Positions 22,330-32,611 of a DNA stretch of 64,000 nucleotides are shown in pieces. Origin of the DNA: Helianthus annuus (taxonomy: Eukaryota; Streptophyta; Magnoliopsida; Asterales; Asteraceae); NCBI RefSeq assembly GCF_002127325.2, contig NC_035444.2, forward strand, positions 36,310,506-36,374,505, written 5' to 3'. Below the pieces are notes generated by a model. That model was not told the origin of the DNA. It searched no databases and saw nothing but the letters and a program-made list of their open reading frames with translations. Within the stretch, counting starts at the first letter, position 1. Each line of letters starts with the position of its first letter. The translations under genes and the position numbers were made by a program.

Positions 22330-23205
22330 ACACATAGCCGTTGGCCAACGGCTAGCCCAAACGGCTACTTGTCTTGGCCAATGAGATATAGCCCAGCCCA
22401 ACGCCCGGGCTGAAACCCCCACCCAAGAGGCTACGCCGAAACCCAAACCCACCCGGGGTGGTGATTTGGGCGTTTGTACCCAACCCACGCCACAACCCAC
22501 GCCCCATAGCCCATATTCTAATATTTCCTAGATCTTTTTTTTAACACATAGCCGTTGGCCAACGGCTAGCCCAAACGGCTACTTGTCTTGGCCAATGAGA
22601 TCCCGCCATGTCATCTTGATAGCCCCGCCCAACGCCCGGGCTAAAACCCCCGCCCAAGAGGCCACGCCGAAACCCAAGCCCACCCGGGGTGGTGATTTGG
22701 ACGTTTATACCCAACCCACGCCACAACCTCCGCCCCATACCCCATATTCTAATAATTCTTAAATCTTTTTTAACACATAGCCGTTGGCCAACGGCTAGCC
22801 CAAACGGCTACTTGTCTTGGCCAATGAGATCCCGCCATGTCATCTTGATAGCCCCGCCCAACGCCCGGGCTGAAACCCCCGCCCAAGCGGCCACGCCGAA
22901 ACCCAAGCCCACCCGGGGTGGTGACTTGGGCATTTGTACCCAACCCACGCCACAACCTACGCCCCATACCCCATATTATAATATTTACTAGATCTTTTTT
23001 TAACACATAGCCGTTGGCCAACGGCTAGCCCAAACAGCTACTTGTCTTGTCTTGGCCAATGAGATCCCGCCATGTCATCTTGATAGCCCCGCCCATCGCC
23101 CTGGCTGAAACCCCTGCCCAAGGGGCTACGCCGAAACCCAAGCCCACCCGGGATGGTGACTTGGGCGTTTGTACTCAACCCACGTTACAACCCCGCCCCA
23201 TTATT
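22330..23205. repeat. Four tandem copies of a ~214-230-bp GC-rich unit
   Basis: Unit starts (ACACATAGCCGTTGG) are at 22330, 22544, 22773 and 23003. The first copy is shorter because about 20 bp after CCAATGAGAT are missing. Each unit opens with an 18-bp palindrome (AGCCGTTGGCCAACGGCT) and has a CCAAT motif. The last copy carries a duplicated CTTGT. The array is directly upstream of the minus-strand TATA box at 22301-22310. Confidence 0.85.
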
Positions 23206-23673
23206 GAATATATTTTTAATTAATTGATATGATCACTGTTCATTCCATTCGATTTTTATTAGTATATAATTGTAATAAACAAAACCTTTAATTGCAATAA
23301 TTGAACACATGGTTCGTTCGTTTTTTACATTTGTAACTACGCTGACTTTCTACCAAAAGAAAAGAAACCATTCAAAATGGAGTTATTTTTTTCTTCCAAA
23401 AGGGTGTTAATGAAAACTTATTTACCAAAATATCAGACTAGGTGTTTTTTAGAAATTCTTTTCTCATTCTCAATCTAATCAGATAAACAAAACTTCTACT
23501 TAATCTTTTTTTTTCTTTATAAAAAGTTAAAAGAAAAAGGTTCTAATAAAATTAAAAAGGCATTTTGTTGAATTATCATACTTTATTAAAAAAAAAATGC
23601 TTTTTAGTTATTTTATAAACATATATTATTTCCGGAGAGGAGTGCTGGTAAAATTTATTTAGTTAGCAATTAT
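23206..23673. other. AT-rich gene-free stretch
   Basis: Homopolymer runs and no ORF. Nothing recognisable. Confidence 0.4.
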
Positions 23674-24062
23674 GAGTAAATTGCAATTTTAATTTCTGAG
23701 TTTTTTTCAAATTATTATTTTAGTTCAAACAGTTTTTTTTTTCTCCTTTGAGTCCCTGACTTTTCTTTTTTCTTGTCATTTTCATCACATTGCCTAACTT
23801 ACTCTAAAAACCAGGTCATAATCAGGGGTATTTTTAACATTAAATTATTATGAGGTTTATAAACTATGTTGTAAACTACCCATGGTTATCACTACATAAC
23901 AGTTATGCCAAAAATATATAACCAGATTTTTATACTGAGTTAGGCAATATGATTAAAATGACAAGAAAATGAAAAAGTCAGGAACCCAGTGAAGAAAAAA
24001 AAACTAGTTGGACTAAAATGACAATTTAACCAAACCTCAGGGACTAAAATAGCAATTTACTC
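23674..24062. mobile_element. Inverted-repeat MITE (GAGTAAATTGC ends)
   Basis: The left end GAGTAAATTGCAATTTTAAT is mirrored by the right end ATAGCAATTTACTC, and inner parts are also complementary (AGTCCCTGACTTTT with AAAAAGTCAGGAACCC). This is a widespread plant foldback MITE type. Similar elements occur at 35929-36318 and 50455-50781. Target duplication not resolved. Confidence 0.65.
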
Positions 24063-24116
24063 TATTGTATAGTAGATATATGTGTTGCGTTGATAGTGAC
24101 AGTAAAATCTATATGT

Positions 24117-24438
24117 ATTTTTTATATAACATTTTTTTAACGGCTAACGAATCCTCCAAATTGGCTACTGGTAAAATTCGCCACATCGGGATGCACTCGC
24201 CTCCGAACTGGGGAAAACCCTCACCTAGGGCTGAAGCCCGTGAACACTCGCCCAAAGGCACGACAGTGCGGTGAGGTAAAACCCGCTCAGTTCAAGGATC
24301 GAACTAGCGGTCTCCACCTATTCACCTAGTCTCCCATCATTACCAGGTGCCGCAGAAAATATTGAGGAGGGCAGGAATCGAACTTGGGTCCTTAAACATC
24401 AAGTCTCTCCCTTACCACTCCACCACCATCTCATTGGT
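24117..24438 (-). mobile_element. tRNA-derived SINE with 9-bp target duplication
   Basis: TCTATATGT flanks the element at 24108-24116 and 24439-24447. On the minus strand an A box (TGGTGGAGTGG, 24425-24415) and a B box (AGTTCGATTCC, 24384-24374) open the element. A second A-like (24345-24334) and B box (AGTTCGATCC, 24305-24296) follow. The tail is A/T-rich. SINEs are copied by LINE machinery after pol III transcription. Confidence 0.8.
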
Positions 24439-24447
24439 TCTATATGT

Positions 24448-24908
24448 TGAACATATGTTAGATTACTTTTATGCACATTACATGTTTTTATTATTTAGAA
24501 GGTTTCTAACTAAAGTGAACATATCAAAACTATTTAATAGACTTGTAAGGTTGATACAAGAGTATATATCAACCTAGTAACTTAGTAAACTTTGTATGAC
24601 TACATGTAATAGCAAAAACTTTGAAGTTGCGTTGCCTTAGAATTCTTTAGCTAGTTTTAATATTCCTATACCGTTGTTTAATATATAACAGACCTGCAAC
24701 GTTCTTTTTATATTTTGATGATATGAGACATATTGAATGACATATGCATATTATAGAGTTAAATTACCAGTGTGTGTAAGGATCAACTAAAAAAATGAGA
24801 CTAACCACGCTAAAAAGGTGTTATGTTTAGTTTTTGAGTGTCTATCAACTTAAGAATTTTTTTTAATGATTCAAGTCGGGTTATTAATATGCCAATAATA
24901 ATGTACAC
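24448..24908. other. Gene-free AT-rich stretch
   Basis: No ORF or element recognised. Confidence 0.4.
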
Positions 24909-24911
24909 TTA

Positions 24912-25193
24912 GGCTGAATGGTGTGGTATTTTATCACGTCACTTCATCGTCACGTCAAATAGGGGGCTTTAAAGCCCCTTCCTTTAACTCGCAGGGTGTG
25001 GTTTAAAGCCCCCATTTAAGCTATAGCGCCCCCTCTAACCAATCTCAGCCTCCATCCTCTCAATTCTGCTCGTTAACACAATGGCGAGGACATGATGGCG
25101 CCCCCCTTTAATTCCGGCAGTATGGTCGATGGCGCCCCAGGGGCGCTATGGTGGCTGAAGTGGCGGGGTGGTGTTAAGCCACACCCACCGGCC
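24912..25193. mobile_element. Tourist-like MITE (TTA target duplication)
   Basis: The left end GGCTGAATGGTGTGG and the complement of the right end GGCCGGTGGGTGTGG match at 11 of 15 bases. TTA flanks both sides (24909-24911, 25194-25196), as for PIF/Harbinger elements. The inside is rich in GGCGCC/AGCGCC motifs. Confidence 0.7.
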
Positions 25194-25344
25194 TTAAGAT
25201 CATTATATTAAAAGAGGGGATGGTTAATCATGCATCGTGCGGTGGTGTTGATAGTCGAAAGACAAGGGAGTACATGCACTAATCGGCCTTTGTCTCAATT
25301 GTTGTGTTATGTGCTTTATGTACAAGGCTTGATGCAAAATTACT

Positions 25345-25495
25345 ATTGAGTAGGGGGTCTCACTGGAAGCAGTCTCTCTATCCTTACGGGGTAGAGGTAA
25401 GGTTGTCTACACCTTACCCTCCTCAAACCCTATTTTAGCTTTGCTATTTGTGGGATTTACTGAGTATGATGATGCTGATGACAACGACGACGACT
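25345..25495 (+). mobile_element. 3' fragment of a SINE (Au/SolS-like tail)
   Basis: The string GGGGTAGAGGTAAGGTTGTC followed by TACACCTTACCCTCC and TGTGGGATTTACTGAGTATG is a familiar 3' half of plant SINEs, ending in a degenerate GATGATGCTGATGAC tail. The tRNA-like head is not seen. Confidence 0.5.
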
Positions 25496-25752
25496 TAAGA
25501 TCATTATACACATAAGATCGATAAATGCATACAATGGTAACCATATAAGTAATTTCATAAAGCTTTTTTGTTATAAAGCTTTTAAACACCGAGAAAAAGT
25601 TTTAGGTTTAAGTCCCAAGAGATTAAAAAAAATTGTCATTAAAAAAACAAACATACTCACCAAATTCCTTTTTGTTATCACAATGCTAATTCAAAACTTG
25701 TAAAGATAAGCTAAATATACAGTTGTAATTAACACATGAAAAAAGAAACTTA

Positions 25753-26063
25753 GGGGTTGTTTGGCAATATTTGAATGGTTAAGTGCTGAACTAGTAAGAG
25801 GTCTGAACTATTAACTGAACTACTAAGAGGTCTGAACCATTAAGAGCCAGTATAATGTTCAACCATTCAGAGACAAATGTCTGACCAATTCAGATTAGAG
25901 GTCTTAACCATTTAGACTCAGTATAATGCTTAACCATTCAGAGGCAAATATCTTAACCATTCAGACACCTGTTCGCGAAACAAAGAGAATGAACTATTAA
26001 GTGCTCAACCAGTAAGAGGTCTGAATCATTAAGAGCCTCATTAAGAGCTAAACAAACAACCTC
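25753..26063. mobile_element. Tourist-like MITE upstream of the IQD gene
   Basis: The ends GGGGTTGTTTGG and CAAACAACCTC are inverted repeats and TTA flanks both sides (25750-25752, 26064-26066). The interior repeats the phrase CTGAACCATTAAGAG with variants. A truncated relative lies at 31299-31556. Confidence 0.7.
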
Positions 26064-26516
26064 TTAGTCTTAATGACTAACGAAAACTTGAAGTAAATTT
26101 AATACGTTTTCTTTATGTTTTGAGAGAATAATCCTGACTTGTTATAATCTTATTTTTCTTAACCACGGGGGAAATTTACAGGACTAGATAACAGGACGTC
26201 GAACCGGTTTCTTTATTAGTCTACTGGTTAAATCGGTCAGATCAGATGAACCAGATTATATCATGAACATTATAAAAATAAATAGAGTAAAATGAAAATT
26301 GTAAAGGTTTTAATCAATTTCCAATTCGATTCCAAGAATTCCCGGTTTAACCCCTAGTTTCCCGTTCCAATTATGTTAAAACAAAATTTCAAAGTAAAAA
26401 AATGGTGGCTGATACGTGGAACCCGCTTCGTACAAGTATTTATGCATGAAGTACAACTCACCTATGAAAAAAACGGGTACCCTATGTTGTAGCAGCATGT
26501 GTAGGGTGGTGTAGTT

Positions 26517-26543
26517 CCATAAATACCCTTCTCTCTCTCTCTC
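26517..26543 (+). promoter_or_regulatory. Candidate core promoter of the IQD gene
   Basis: CCATAAATACCC (26517-26527) is TATA-like. A CT microsatellite (26530-26543) follows, of the kind found near plant transcription starts. The ATG is about 112 bp downstream of the TATA-like motif. Confidence 0.4.
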
Positions 26544-26571
26544 TATCTGCAACAAGTTCCAACAACAAAAC

Positions 26572-26583
26572 ATGACCGAGTGA
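26572..26583 (+). other. Three-residue upstream ORF in the IQD leader
   Basis: ATGACCGAGTGA (Met-Thr-Glu-stop) lies 55 bp before the main ATG. It could reduce translation of the main frame, depending on the true transcription start. Confidence 0.35.
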
Positions 26584-26638
26584 CTCCAAACAACACGATC
26601 TGTACCTTTTTAATCTCCTCAGGTTTTAACGGTCAACT

Positions 26639-29600
26639 ATGGGAAGATCCACCTCATCTTGTTTCAAGATCATTTCTTGTGGATGTATCAATGAATCTGT
26701 TGATCAGACTCATGTTTCTTCACAGGTATATATATATATATATATAGTTTATATTTCATAAATATGTTTTGTTTGCTTCTGTTTTCAACATAAATTTTGG
26801 TGGTGTTGAGTTGTTGACTAATGGGAGTGTGGGTTTGACTTTTGTTTGTTGGAGATCTTGATTTGTGTTAGGTAGCTGATTAAGTAAGTTGATGATGTTT
26901 TGGATATGGGAATTTTGGTTTAAGGATTTTGGGAATGTTGGATGAATAGAATCTAAAAGGATTTATGATCTTGGTTGATTTTTTGTTGTTTAATTGGATT
27001 TGTTTTGATAAATCTGCTAGATTAGTTTGATTTAATCTCTATGATTAATGCATATAATGATGGAAATATGATGATTTCAAGTTTTGGAAATTGTTGATGA
27101 AAGGGATCTAGTAAGGTGATTTGAATTTAGTGAGATTAATAATCTTATCTATAATTAGTTACTCGCTATAGCCAGTGGCGAAGCTTGACCCGAGTGACGG
27201 GGGGTCGAAAACGTATATACCCAAAAAAATTTATACGAAAAACTACATATATAACACTACTGAGTGAAAATTTTGGGGGGTCAGGCGCCCCTCCCGCCCC
27301 TTCTATACTTCGCCCCTGGCTATAGCAGAGGTCGCGGGTTTAAATCCAGCTTTTACTGGTTTACGCTTTTAATCCTCTTGAAAAGTTGAAAGCCACATGT
27401 CCGGCACAAGCTGCGTTTTACCTGATCCCACTGGTTAGTGATAGTAGTGATGGGGTCCATGAGTTTACCAGAGTAACGGGTTCTCACGGTCACAAAAGGA
27501 TAATTAAGAACAAAAGAATATAAAAGTTTTATTTGATGGTTTATACATTATATTGTTTAGTTGATTTGTTTAATTGAATATGGATTAAGCTTCATATGAT
27601 ATGTTTTTTTATTTTTCAGAACAAAGGTCATAATAAACCGGGGTGGAGTCTTGGGAGAAAATCATCCCCAAGTCAAGTGCCAAGCAACGCAGTCGTTACC
27701 GAAAAGATATCTTCTACATCGAGTAAAGAGATCCCAGAACCAATTACTATCAGTTCTGAACCGCAAATTACTTCTAACATATCGGAAAAAACTCCTGACA
27801 ATATATGGACAGAAGAAGCGCGAAACTCGATTACCAAAAATGCTGCAGTTTCAGCTACGGCTACCAAGACCGCTAGTGAAGAAGATGATGTTAAATGTGA
27901 ACCCGTTCCTGATGAATCTGAATCTGAATATGAATCAGCCGTTTTTGTGATCCAGGCTGCTGTTAGGAGATTCTTGGTATGTATCTGTTTTTTTGGTAAC
28001 TGTGAGAACCCGTTAGGGAAAACTCACAGGACCCACCAATACCCTGCTAACCGGTGGGTCCCTGTGTTATTGCGTCTTGACTGTGTTTTGAGATTTTTTT
28101 CTTGGTATGTATATGTTTTTTTGGTAACTGTGAGAACCTGTTAGGGAAAACTCACGGGACCCACCAATACCTTGCTAACTAGTGGGTCCTTGTGTTATTG
28201 CGTCTTGATTGTGTTTTGAGATTTGTGGTTGAATATGATTTTCAGGCTGAGAGACAACTGGTCAAACATAAAAATGTGGTCAAACTGCAAGCGGCTGTGA
28301 GAGGACATTTGGTTCGGAGTCATGCTGTGGGAACTTTGCGTTGTGTTCAAGCCATTGTCAAGATGCAAGCTCTTGTTCGTGCTCGCAGAGAAAAGGTAAC
28401 AAACATACACAAAAAAAAAAAAAAAAAAAACATTTTTTAAGATTTTATTGTATCCTTTTATGTGACGCGAAACTTGAGTACAAAATAAGAGATAATACTC
28501 TTGATAGGAAAATTGATATATTTTTGTATGACGAAACATATATATCAAGCGCCCTTTTATAGAAGAATTCTAAATTTGGCAGGTATTGTGAAACATTAGA
28601 AATTAACTGCCTAAATAAATGCAAGATTCACATGTTCTTACAATCAAAATGGAAAAAATTAAAATCACTAAAATTGTGGAAAACCTTGACCTCGAAATCC
28701 GAGCTACGAATGAAGAAACTGGGACCATTAAGGTCGGGCAAACTACGTATTACTTAGGGGACCATATTACCAAATGAAGATCATTGATACAAAATATTGG
28801 AAACCATTGAGACGTTTCCTTCCTTTACTTATGGGCCCGTAACTTCAAACAGAACGAAAGTTATGCCCCTTTTAAGTTGGGCCCACCTCTGTATCAATAT
28901 GGTAAATATTGTGGACTATTATTTTGTTGCAGGGAGTGCAAAACGCGGGAATTAACGCAACTCCAACGCATGTTTCCATTGAGAAGCTACTAAGTAACCG
29001 ACTCGCTCGCCAGGTAAATATACTTATTTATTTTCCGATCTATTATAGCGTACGTATTTTACATTACTCATTAATATACTAATGTTCGTTTTTTTTTTTT
29101 TTTTTTGCTAAAGCTACTGGAATCTACTCCGAAGACAAAACAAATCAACATCAAATGCGATCCATCAAAATCCGACTCAGCTTGGAACTGGTTGGAGCGA
29201 TGGATGTCTGTGTCTGCACCGGAAACTCTGCAGCCTCACACACCAGATCATGTTCAGGACAAAGTTGTCAATTTCACTGAAAGTGAGGTCAAAATGGTAA
29301 TTTCCGCAAATAATTTCGGGGAAGCAACGGTGCGGTATGAAGAAAAAGAGAATTTGATTAACATCGAAGAAGATTCCAATGTAAAAACCCATGAAGAAGA
29401 GCCCATATCAGAATCAGTGGTGATACCTGAATCAGAAACCAAACCCATACCCATACCCGAGAATCCAGTGTCAGATACCAAACCCGAACCCGAACGCATA
29501 CCCGAAGATCCAGAATCAGAAACCGAACCCAAACCAATTCCCGAGAATCCAGTATCAGAAACCGAGCCCAAACCTATACCCGAGAATCCAGTATCAGAAA

Positions 29601-30896
29601 CCAAACCCGAACCTGAACCTGAACCTGAACCTGAACCTGAACCGATACCCGAGAATCCAGTATCAGAAACTGAACTGGAACACGCAGCCAAACAGCATGC
29701 AACAGACCAAACAGATCCAGAGGAAAGGAAAAACGTGTTTGGATCAAGAAAAGCGATCAACCCGGCATTTATTGCGGCTCAGTCAAGGTTTGAGGAGTTA
29801 ACTTCACCTAAGACCAACCCATTGAAGTCACCCAATTCTGTTAAACAAGATGATGAGCCCGGTTCAGGTTCCGGTCCACCTGCAGATATCGGTTCTGATA
29901 AAAACGATACGGCAAGTACATTTTCACCAGCAGACGTCGGTTCATCTGACCTGCGGAAACCAGATAACGAGGTAGTTGCGTGTGCAGACGTTGGCTCTAC
30001 GGCTCCTGGACAAGCAATGTTGGTGACAGATGCTGAACCACGTGTGGTTCAGAATGGTGGTTCGGAATGTGGAACCGAGCTGTCGATCACATCCACGCTT
30101 GACTCGCCTGATCAGTTTAAAACTGAAAACAAGAAATCCGAGGAAGTGAAAGTTTTAAATGACGCGGTTGATAATGAAGATAATAGCATAGACATTGCGG
30201 TGCCTGAAAAACAAGTTGACGAAAAGCTCGATGACACTGACACTGAGCTGGAGCCCGTGTCTAACGAGCACGAACCGCCTTTCCAGTCCTCCGTATCAGA
30301 ATCTCCACAAAGCCACATGACAAACCTTGAGTCACAAGGAACGCCGTCTAGCCAGATCTCTACCACAAGTAAGAAAAATAGATCGGATAAAAAGGTATCG
30401 AGTCAAACACAAACACGAAAGTCGTGGTCATATAGTAAAAAGTCAAGCCCTGTAAGCTCAAGTGTGGATTCTGGATTAAGAAGTAGTTTGGAACAGTTGC
30501 CTAAAGACCCAAAGCCCGTGAAGCGAAGACTTGCTACTGGTTCGCCGAAACCCGATCACAGTGATCATGAACCGTCGGTCCCGGGATATATGCAGGCGAC
30601 TGAATCTGCACGAGCGAAAGCGGTCGCTACCAGCTCCCCGAGGTCGAGCCCAGATGTGCATGATAAGGAAACGTATTCGAAAAAGAGACATTCGTTACCT
30701 AGTGCGGTTAACAGTAGGCACGATTCGCCTCGTATGCAGAGGTCATTGACTCAGGCATTACAAACCACAAAAGGCAATGGCAATCAAGGTAATTTCTGAC
30801 CTTATGACTAGACCTTATGACTAGTGATGATATTCTAAATTTTTTTTTTTTATTAATGTTGTTTTGGATGTTGCAGAAAGGAAATGGTTGAGATAA
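26639..30896 (+). CDS. IQD32-like: IQ67-domain (IQD) protein, IQD32-like, calmodulin-binding scaffold
   Basis: Six exons joined by GT-AG introns: 26639-26725, 27620-27976, 28246-28395, 28933-29013, 29114-30788 and 30877-30896, giving 789 aa. Exon 1 starts MGRSTSSCFKIISCGC, the usual basic, Cys-containing IQD start. Exons 2-3 carry the IQ67 calmodulin-binding block (VIQAAVRRFL, KLQAAVRGHLVRS, CVQAIVKMQALVRAR). Exon 5 begins LLESTPKTKQINIKCDPSKS and then WNWLERWMS, strongly typical of the IQD28/31/32 group. A Pro-Glu repeat follows (29428-29690). Near the end, PGYMQATESARAK and SPRSSPD plus KKRHSLP mark the DUF4005 domain. The last exon supplies the family ending ERKWLR. IQD proteins bind calmodulin and microtubules and act as scaffolds at microtubules, membrane or nucleus. 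All exon phases agree, so the gene looks intact. Confidence 0.9.
27173..27318. mobile_element. hAT-type MITE in IQD intron 1
   Basis: The ends CAGTGGCGAAGC and ACTTCGCCCCTG are inverted repeats. The 8-bp sequence GCTATAGC flanks both sides exactly (27165-27172, 27319-27326), as for hAT transposons. A relative lies at about 52765-52903. Confidence 0.8.
27971..28230. repeat. ~128-bp tandem duplication across the exon 2/intron 2 donor
   Basis: TTCTTGGTATGTAT at 27971 recurs at 28099, and the following ~115 bp (GGTAACTGTGAGAACC..., GGACCCACCAATACC...) are about 93% alike by eye. The last bases of exon 2 and the splice donor are therefore present twice. Confidence 0.8.
29428..29690 (+). repeat. 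Coding Pro-Glu repeat in IQD exon 5
   Basis: A repeated coding unit reads roughly PIPENPVSETEPK, four times, with a run of EP dipeptides encoded by CCTGAA hexamers (about 29605-29643). The frame is kept throughout, as expected for a disordered, length-variable linker. Confidence 0.85.
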
Positions 30897-31290
30897 AGTT
30901 GTAAAGGAGGAGCAAACACAGATGGGATAATATGTAAGAAAAATAGAGTTTGATTTGTTTGACAGGTAACTATGACATTTTTTTTTGATCTGTTTGGTGA
31001 GATTAAATCGAGCGGTTATCGGTTATTTGGTAGTGCAAGGAGAGTGTGGTTATTGTTTTGTATAAGCTTCTTGAAACAATGGTTTGGTTGTGTGTTGTTT
31101 GAAACAGGGTTTGGTAATTATATTTGGTTTAAACATGAGATATATAGTATTGTTGATTGTATAAACATACATGAGTGTCCATTTCAACCATCTTTTGTAG
31201 TTTTGTGCATCATGTTAGATCTGTTTTTAGTTAGGAAGTATAATATCATTATATGACAATTTGATCTAATATGTCAAAGTCCTTAATTAT
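30897..31290 (+). other. IQD 3' untranslated and downstream region
   Basis: No ORF is supported. It probably contains the 3' UTR; no strong polyadenylation signal was recognised. Confidence 0.4.
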
Positions 31291-31298
31291 CAACTTAT

Positions 31299-31556
31299 AA
31301 GACATTTGCACGACAAGAGGTTTGAACCATTAAGAGCCAATATAGTGCTTAATCGTTTAGAGACAAATGTCTGACCAATTCAGATAAAGAGAGTTTAACC
31401 ATTCAGACTCAGTATAATGCTTAACCATTCAGAGGCAAATGTCTAAATCATTTAGATATCTGCTCGCGAAACAGTCTGAAACATTAAGTGGTGAACCAGT
31501 CTGAACCATTAAAAACCTTATTAAGAGCTAAACAAACATCCTTTTAGAATTTTACT
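31299..31556. mobile_element. Truncated Tourist-like MITE downstream of the IQD gene
   Basis: It shares the body of the element at 25753-26063 (TTTGAACCATTAAGAGCC, GAGACAAATGTCTGACC, GAGCTAAACAAAC) but lacks the left terminal repeat. Confidence 0.65.
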
Positions 31557-31990
31557 ACAATGGAAACGTTGTAAAGGATTATGCAATATTAATTCCAAAC
31601 TAAAAAGAAATAGACAAGGCAATAGAACTGGCCATGTAGGCAATAAAGCTACACTGTTTATAGACAAACAAATCCCTTACCACATAATATATTTCATACG
31701 TATCTTATAGCTTAAAAAAATTAAAATAAAATTTAAGAGAAGATACCACCTTTAAATCTTTAATTAGAGAAATTAACCAAATCATGTAATTAAAAACAAA
31801 TAATTAGATCTTATATATAAAAACTAGTTTAGTTAGTCAATTTGAGAAATTATTAAATTAAAGTTAAACTTGTATATTTCATAAATTTATTAGTAATCTA
31901 ACTTCTTTAATCTCGAACACCATTGCAGATTAAAAACAATGGGCTTCGAGAGGGGTTTTGGCAATTTGGCCCATCAGAAAGAAAAAGCAT
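31557..31990. other. AT-rich gene-free stretch
   Basis: Nothing recognised. Confidence 0.4.
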
Positions 31991-31999
31991 AGCCTCCTT

Positions 32000-32383
32000 T
32001 AGAGGTGTATAAAAAAACTGGTTTTAAAATTGAAACCGGAAAAAAAACTGAAATCGGTTTTTTTTTAACTGGTTTTTTCATAACCGGTTTTTTTTTAACC
32101 GGTTTTTTTTAACCGCCGGTTTTTATACCGGTTACTATTCTTGACTTCAAAAACCGGTTATTAACCGAACCGGTTATTAAAAAACCGGTTAAAACCGGTA
32201 AAAAACCGGTTTTTTTTGGGAAAAACCGGTTAAAAACCAGTCCCAACCGGTTATACCGGTTATTGTTTTGGACCTCAAAAACCGGTTAGTAACCGGAACC
32301 GGTTATATAAAAAAAAACCGGTTTTTATTTTGGGTGAAAAAACCAAAACCGGTTTTTGAAAAAAACCGATTTTTACACCTCTA
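32000..32383. mobile_element. hAT-type MITE packed with AACCGGTT palindromes
   Basis: It starts TAGAGGTGTA and ends TACACCTCTA, with the 8-bp duplication GCCTCCTT on both sides (31992-31999, 32384-32391). The interior contains many AACCGGTT or CCGGTTTTT motifs. No coding capacity. Confidence 0.8.
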
Positions 32384-32391
32384 GCCTCCTT

Positions 32392-32611
32392 GCAGAGGTG
32401 GCAGGCTCTATCCTAAGCTGACCCGGGTTTTTATCCCACCGTGTGTTATGCCGACGGTATGGTTTTCCGGGGGAACGCCCAAGCCAAACTCAGAAGCCAG
32501 CGTGGGCCCGGTTAAGACAACATAGCCTGGCCGGAGTCGGGCAACGGGACTCTCCAATTTGGGGAGTGCGATAGCCTAATACAAGAAAGTCGTCGTTCCA
32601 GAAAAAAAAAA
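32392..32611 (+). mobile_element. Probable SINE
   Basis: A GC-rich ~210-bp body ends in an A-run (32601-32611). GGCCCGGTTAAGACAACATA near 32507 resembles GGACCCGGTTAAAACAACGT of the minus-strand SINE at 47116-47355. The tRNA-like head is weak. Confidence 0.4.

Noticed and set aside
22330..23205. CRISPR or rDNA-type repeat
   Set aside because: Units are ~230 bp, GC-rich and fully repeated without unique spacers; no rRNA sequence.
24374..24425. Genuine tRNA gene
   Set aside because: A and B boxes are present but no cloverleaf or acceptor stem; the element has a tail and target duplication, so it is a SINE.
29254..29760. Gly/Ser-rich minus-strand reading frame opposite IQD exon 5
   Set aside because: The SGSGSG pattern is simply the complement of the coding Pro-Glu repeat.
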